Part shown: positions 14,371 to 16,878 of the stretch, piece after piece
How positions within the stretch are numbered: the first letter of the stretch is position 1
How the letters are laid out: each line of letters starts with the position of its first letter
Assembly (NCBI GenBank): GCA_003518245.1
Contig: DOZA01000147.1
Location: forward strand, 1 to 16,878
Direction: 5' to 3'
Length of the DNA stretch: 16,878 nucleotides
DNA from: Bacteroidales bacterium
Lineage (GTDB): Bacteria; Bacteroidota; Bacteroidia; Bacteroidales; VadinHA17
Position numbers and translations under genes: made by a program
Notes under the pieces: generated by a model
The model's database searches: none
What the model was told of the DNA's origin: nothing
What the model saw: only the letters and a program-made list of their open reading frames with translations

Positions 14371-16173
14371 TTATTGTTTCTTCTTTGCCTTAAACACTCC
14401 GTTGGGCTGAATAAATTTCAGACCTGTTATCTCACTATCCTCCTTTACAAACTGTACGCTGAAGCCATCCAGCACTTTAATATTAAACTTATCATCACCA
14501 ATAGAGATAAGTTCATATTCAGGCTGGCCCGGAACAAAAACATACAGCTTATCTTCACCTTTTAAATAGACTTTTATGGGCGTTCCGGCGAGGTCATACT
14601 CACCGGCATATAATTCCAGTGTTTCTTTATCAAGATCAACAATCTCAGGTGTACGTTTGAAAAATAATGGATCAAGCATAGGCTCCATTTTAATGTTCAA
14701 TCCTGATATATCACCATTATTGCCAGTTGTGAAGTTAAATTTTAATTGTATTTGTGCTGTAGTGTCAATGCCATTCTCTGATACTTCGAACGGTTCAAAA
14801 ACGTTATAATGAAAGTGTTTAAGCCAGTATTTATTAAGGGGTAAGATAGCATATAGTGAATCATTGGAAAGGGCCAGCTCGAAAGATCCGTATCCTTCAT
14901 TTTCATAGCTGCCTGTATATTCCTTAAGGTCATGTGATGGTACTGTACCTGTCTTTCTGACTGTTTCAGGTGATTCCTGCGCTTCTTTTTGTGCTTTCCT
15001 GGCATCATCAATTTGTTTTTTCTGTATGGCTGTCCAGTTATCTTTCCTAACACCGAGCATCCTGTCAGATACAATATTGCATACCACACCGGGCACGACA
15101 GAAGCATTCTGATTTGCCAGGACAATAATTCCTATACTGTCAGCAGGAAATAGACATGTACTTGCAGAAAAGCCGTCTATATTACCCCCATGCTCAACCC
15201 TGTAATGGCCTTTATAGGAGCTGATGAACCAGCCATATCCATAATTTGAAAGGTGCAGGTCGGGCCTGTCTTTATCTGGTAAAGCAGATAAGACGACCTT
15301 ATGTGAGCTTATTGCCTGGGTAACAAACCCCCCGGGGATTATTTCACGGTCCTGGTATTTACCACCATTTATCCATGTTATTACCCATTTTGACATTTCG
15401 TTTACACTGCTGTTAATGCTTCCTGCAGGGCTCATTTTCGCAATGCGGTAATAGTCCATCTTTTCAATTGATGTACTATCCTTAAGCCGATAACCCAGGG
15501 CTGCATTTTCACTCTTTTCCAGCTCATCAATTGAAAGGTTTGAACGTGTCATTCCTAACGGCTTAAATATCTTTTCCCTTACATTTTCTTCCCAGCTCCT
15601 ATCAGTTAATTCTTCAATAATAACCCCTTGTGCAAGGAACATGAAGTTATTATAATACCATTGTTCCCTGACGCCTGTGAATGGTTTCTGGTATGCTACT
15701 CTCAGAAGGAGACTTTTCTTTGACTCACCCGGGAAAAAATACCATGAAAAATCATGACGGGGTAAGCCCGTACTATGACTCATAAGATCTTTAATAGTGA
15801 TCCCGTTATTCATTTCATCAGTTGAAAATTTGAAACCGGGGATATATTCTGAAGGGCTTTTATCAAGAGACAGCTTATCCTCTTTTTCCAGCATCCCTAT
15901 AAGTGATGTAGTAAATGCCTTGGTGCATGAGCCTATGGCAAAAAGTGTATTTGCGTCAGCAGGTATTTTATTATCATAATCACTGTAGCCAAAGCCTTTT
16001 GAGTATAGTATTTTATCTTTCTCCACCACGGCCACGGCAAAGCCAGGTGCTTTGAATGTCTCAAGAACTTCTTCCAGTTCCTTTTCAATTTTCTTTAATC
16101 TTTTATCTGTTTTCTGTGCAATGGCAGATGAAGCCACTGCTGATAAGAGTAATAATACAATTAGTTTCTTCAT
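14371..16173 (-). CDS. Exported serine hydrolase, beta-lactamase/DD-peptidase family (S12)
   Basis: 600 residues with a clear signal peptide (MKKLIVLLLLSAVASSAIAQ). The N-terminal catalytic domain has the three S12 motifs: SCTK (S82, K85), YNN (174-176) and HGG (328-330), with HSTGLPRHD near 133-141 between them. Two C-terminal beta-rich modules follow (EYTGSYENEGYG near 418 and ELYAGEYDLAG near 522), of the DUF3471 kind often attached to these enzymes. The protein is periplasmic; the substrate may be peptides, esters or cell-wall fragments, and true beta-lactam resistance is not implied. The stop codon is only four bases from that of the convergent OmpA-like gene. A patatin-like gene lies 146 bases upstream on the same strand. 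Confidence 0.9.
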   Translation of the reverse strand: MKKLIVLLLLSAVASSAIAQKTDKRLKKIEKELEEVLETFKAPGFAVAVVEKDKILYSKGFGYSDYDNKIPADANTLFAIGSCTKAFTTSLIGMLEKEDKLSLDKSPSEYIPGFKFSTDEMNNGITIKDLMSHSTGLPRHDFSWYFFPGESKKSLLLRVAYQKPFTGVREQWYYNNFMFLAQGVIIEELTDRSWEENVREKIFKPLGMTRSNLSIDELEKSENAALGYRLKDSTSIEKMDYYRIAKMSPAGSINSSVNEMSKWVITWINGGKYQDREIIPGGFVTQAISSHKVVLSALPDKDRPDLHLSNYGYGWFISSYKGHYRVEHGGNIDGFSASTCLFPADSIGIIVLANQNASVVPGVVCNIVSDRMLGVRKDNWTAIQKKQIDDARKAQKEAQESPETVRKTGTVPSHDLKEYTGSYENEGYGSFELALSNDSLYAILPLNKYWLKHFHYNVFEPFEVSENGIDTTAQIQLKFNFTTGNNGDISGLNIKMEPMLDPLFFKRTPEIVDLDKETLELYAGEYDLAGTPIKVYLKGEDKLYVFVPGQPEYELISIGDDKFNIKVLDGFSVQFVKEDSEITGLKFIQPNGVFKAKKKQ

Positions 16174-16319
16174 TATGAAAGTGTATTTATTAGTGGCCTA
16201 AAATAATAAAGAAATAAATGCTTTTCATACCAGGCGGGTATTTTTAATAAAGATTTTTAAACCTACAGGAAAGGGTATATGTCTTTTATAATGTTGGAGA
16301 TTCTTTTTCTTCTGAAATA

Positions 16320-16877
16320 TTAAGTGCTTTTGTTTTCAGAATTCTTTTTAAATGCTCTTATACTTTCAGATGCTGCTAGCTGCCCGGTTTCTATCATCTC
16401 TTCCGCTTTATAGAAATCGTATGTCCCGCAGGACTTCCTTGACACATTAATAAGGATATCAGGCGAATGTTTTTCCAGTACAAGCTGGGCTATCCTGTTG
16501 GTCATTGTGCCTATAGTCTTGTTTATCAGGTTAAAATAACCGAAGCTTTCCTCATCTGAATCAGGCAACAGTTTTTTCAGGTAATTTTGAAACTCTTTTA
16601 TCTTCGCAAGATATATCCTGTCTCGTTTTTCTGTTTCACTGTCCGGCTCAGTTTTTACGGGCATGGGTATATTTGCGTTTACATTTACCACCACCAGAAT
16701 ATCCCCGGCGGATCTTTTTACATGATCAACCGGTATATTATTCAAAACCCCGCCATCCACAAGTAATTGTCCTTCTCTTTCCACAGGGGTAAAAACTGTT
16801 GGGATGGCAATGGATGCCCTTATAGCCTCGTAAACTGAACCACTGGTAAATACTACTTCTTTCTTACTGGCAATATC
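16320..16877 (-). CDS. Patatin-like phospholipase, C-terminal part (5' end outside window)
   Basis: The frame is open to the window edge, so a GTG at 16784 is internal. The visible 186 residues begin in the second half of the patatin domain: SVYEAIRASIAIPTVFTPV, then the catalytic aspartate in LLVDGGVLNNIPVDHVK (D41 of this fragment) and ILVVVNVNANIP. The catalytic GxSxG serine would lie upstream of the window. The C-terminal part is charged and helical without a recognisable domain. The family comprises serine-aspartate lipid acyl hydrolases, often of the RssA/YlbK type in bacteria. Whether it is exported cannot be seen. Confidence 0.88.
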   Translation of the reverse strand, partial: DIASKKEVVFTSGSVYEAIRASIAIPTVFTPVEREGQLLVDGGVLNNIPVDHVKRSAGDILVVVNVNANIPMPVKTEPDSETEKRDRIYLAKIKEFQNYLKKLLPDSDEESFGYFNLINKTIGTMTNRIAQLVLEKHSPDILINVSRKSCGTYDFYKAEEMIETGQLAASESIRAFKKNSENKST

Positions 16878-16878
16878 G

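Noticed and set aside
16227..16241. Small hairpin (ATACC / GGTAT) between patatin and serine hydrolase genes
   Set aside because: Five-base stem with T residues on the plus strand side, where no gene ends; too weak to call a terminator for the minus-strand patatin gene.
1..16878. CRISPR array, toxin-antitoxin, phage-defence or transposase genes
   Set aside because: No regularly spaced repeats and no protein with such motifs were seen in any frame.

Overview
The window reads as chromosomal DNA of a Bacteroidota member, probably of the Bacteroidales/Marinilabiliales type. The signs are the 3' end of a TonB-dependent receptor, the Bacteroidota promoter word TAnnTTTG upstream of at least seven transcription units, almost no Shine-Dalgarno sequences, an AT-rich base composition, both a GluRS and a GlnRS gene, and a long adenosylcobalamin-type ribonucleotide reductase. 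No phage, integron, CRISPR or complete insertion sequence is visible.

Layout. (1) 1-593: end of a TonB-dependent receptor and its terminator. (2) 594-3567: nrdJ, class II ribonucleotide reductase, with a strong terminator. (3) 3571-5984: a degenerate inverted repeat, then kbl (minus) and tdh (plus), divergently transcribed. Together they convert L-threonine to glycine and acetyl-CoA, and their shared control region holds a 14-bp direct repeat. (4) 6006-7629: terminator, then gltX. (5) 7655-9912, minus strand: acyP (acylphosphatase), a truncated exported O-methyltransferase-like protein, and an APC amino-acid permease. (6) 9992-11904, minus strand: glnS followed by a tRNA-Gln(CUG) gene with its own promoter and terminator, so enzyme and substrate tRNA are neighbours. 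(7) 11944-12052: a MITE-like element. (8) 12153-13086, minus strand: a membrane protein and a winged-helix regulator with overlapping frames, behind a promoter with a perfect palindrome in its spacer. (9) 13163-14366: folB and an exported OmpA-domain protein. (10) 14371-16877, minus strand: an exported serine beta-lactamase-like hydrolase and the C-terminal part of a patatin-like phospholipase that runs off the window.

Most genes are housekeeping or common accessory genes and I do not see a clear undescribed multi-gene system. The items most worth a second look are the O-methyltransferase-like protein, which appears to have lost its central SAM/metal-binding segment in frame; the palindromic operator inside the promoter of the membrane protein/regulator pair; the direct-repeat operator candidate between kbl and tdh; the pair of 28-bp palindromes on either side of acyP; and the 109-bp MITE-like element next to glnS. 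All functional calls come from reading motifs and length; no database search was run.
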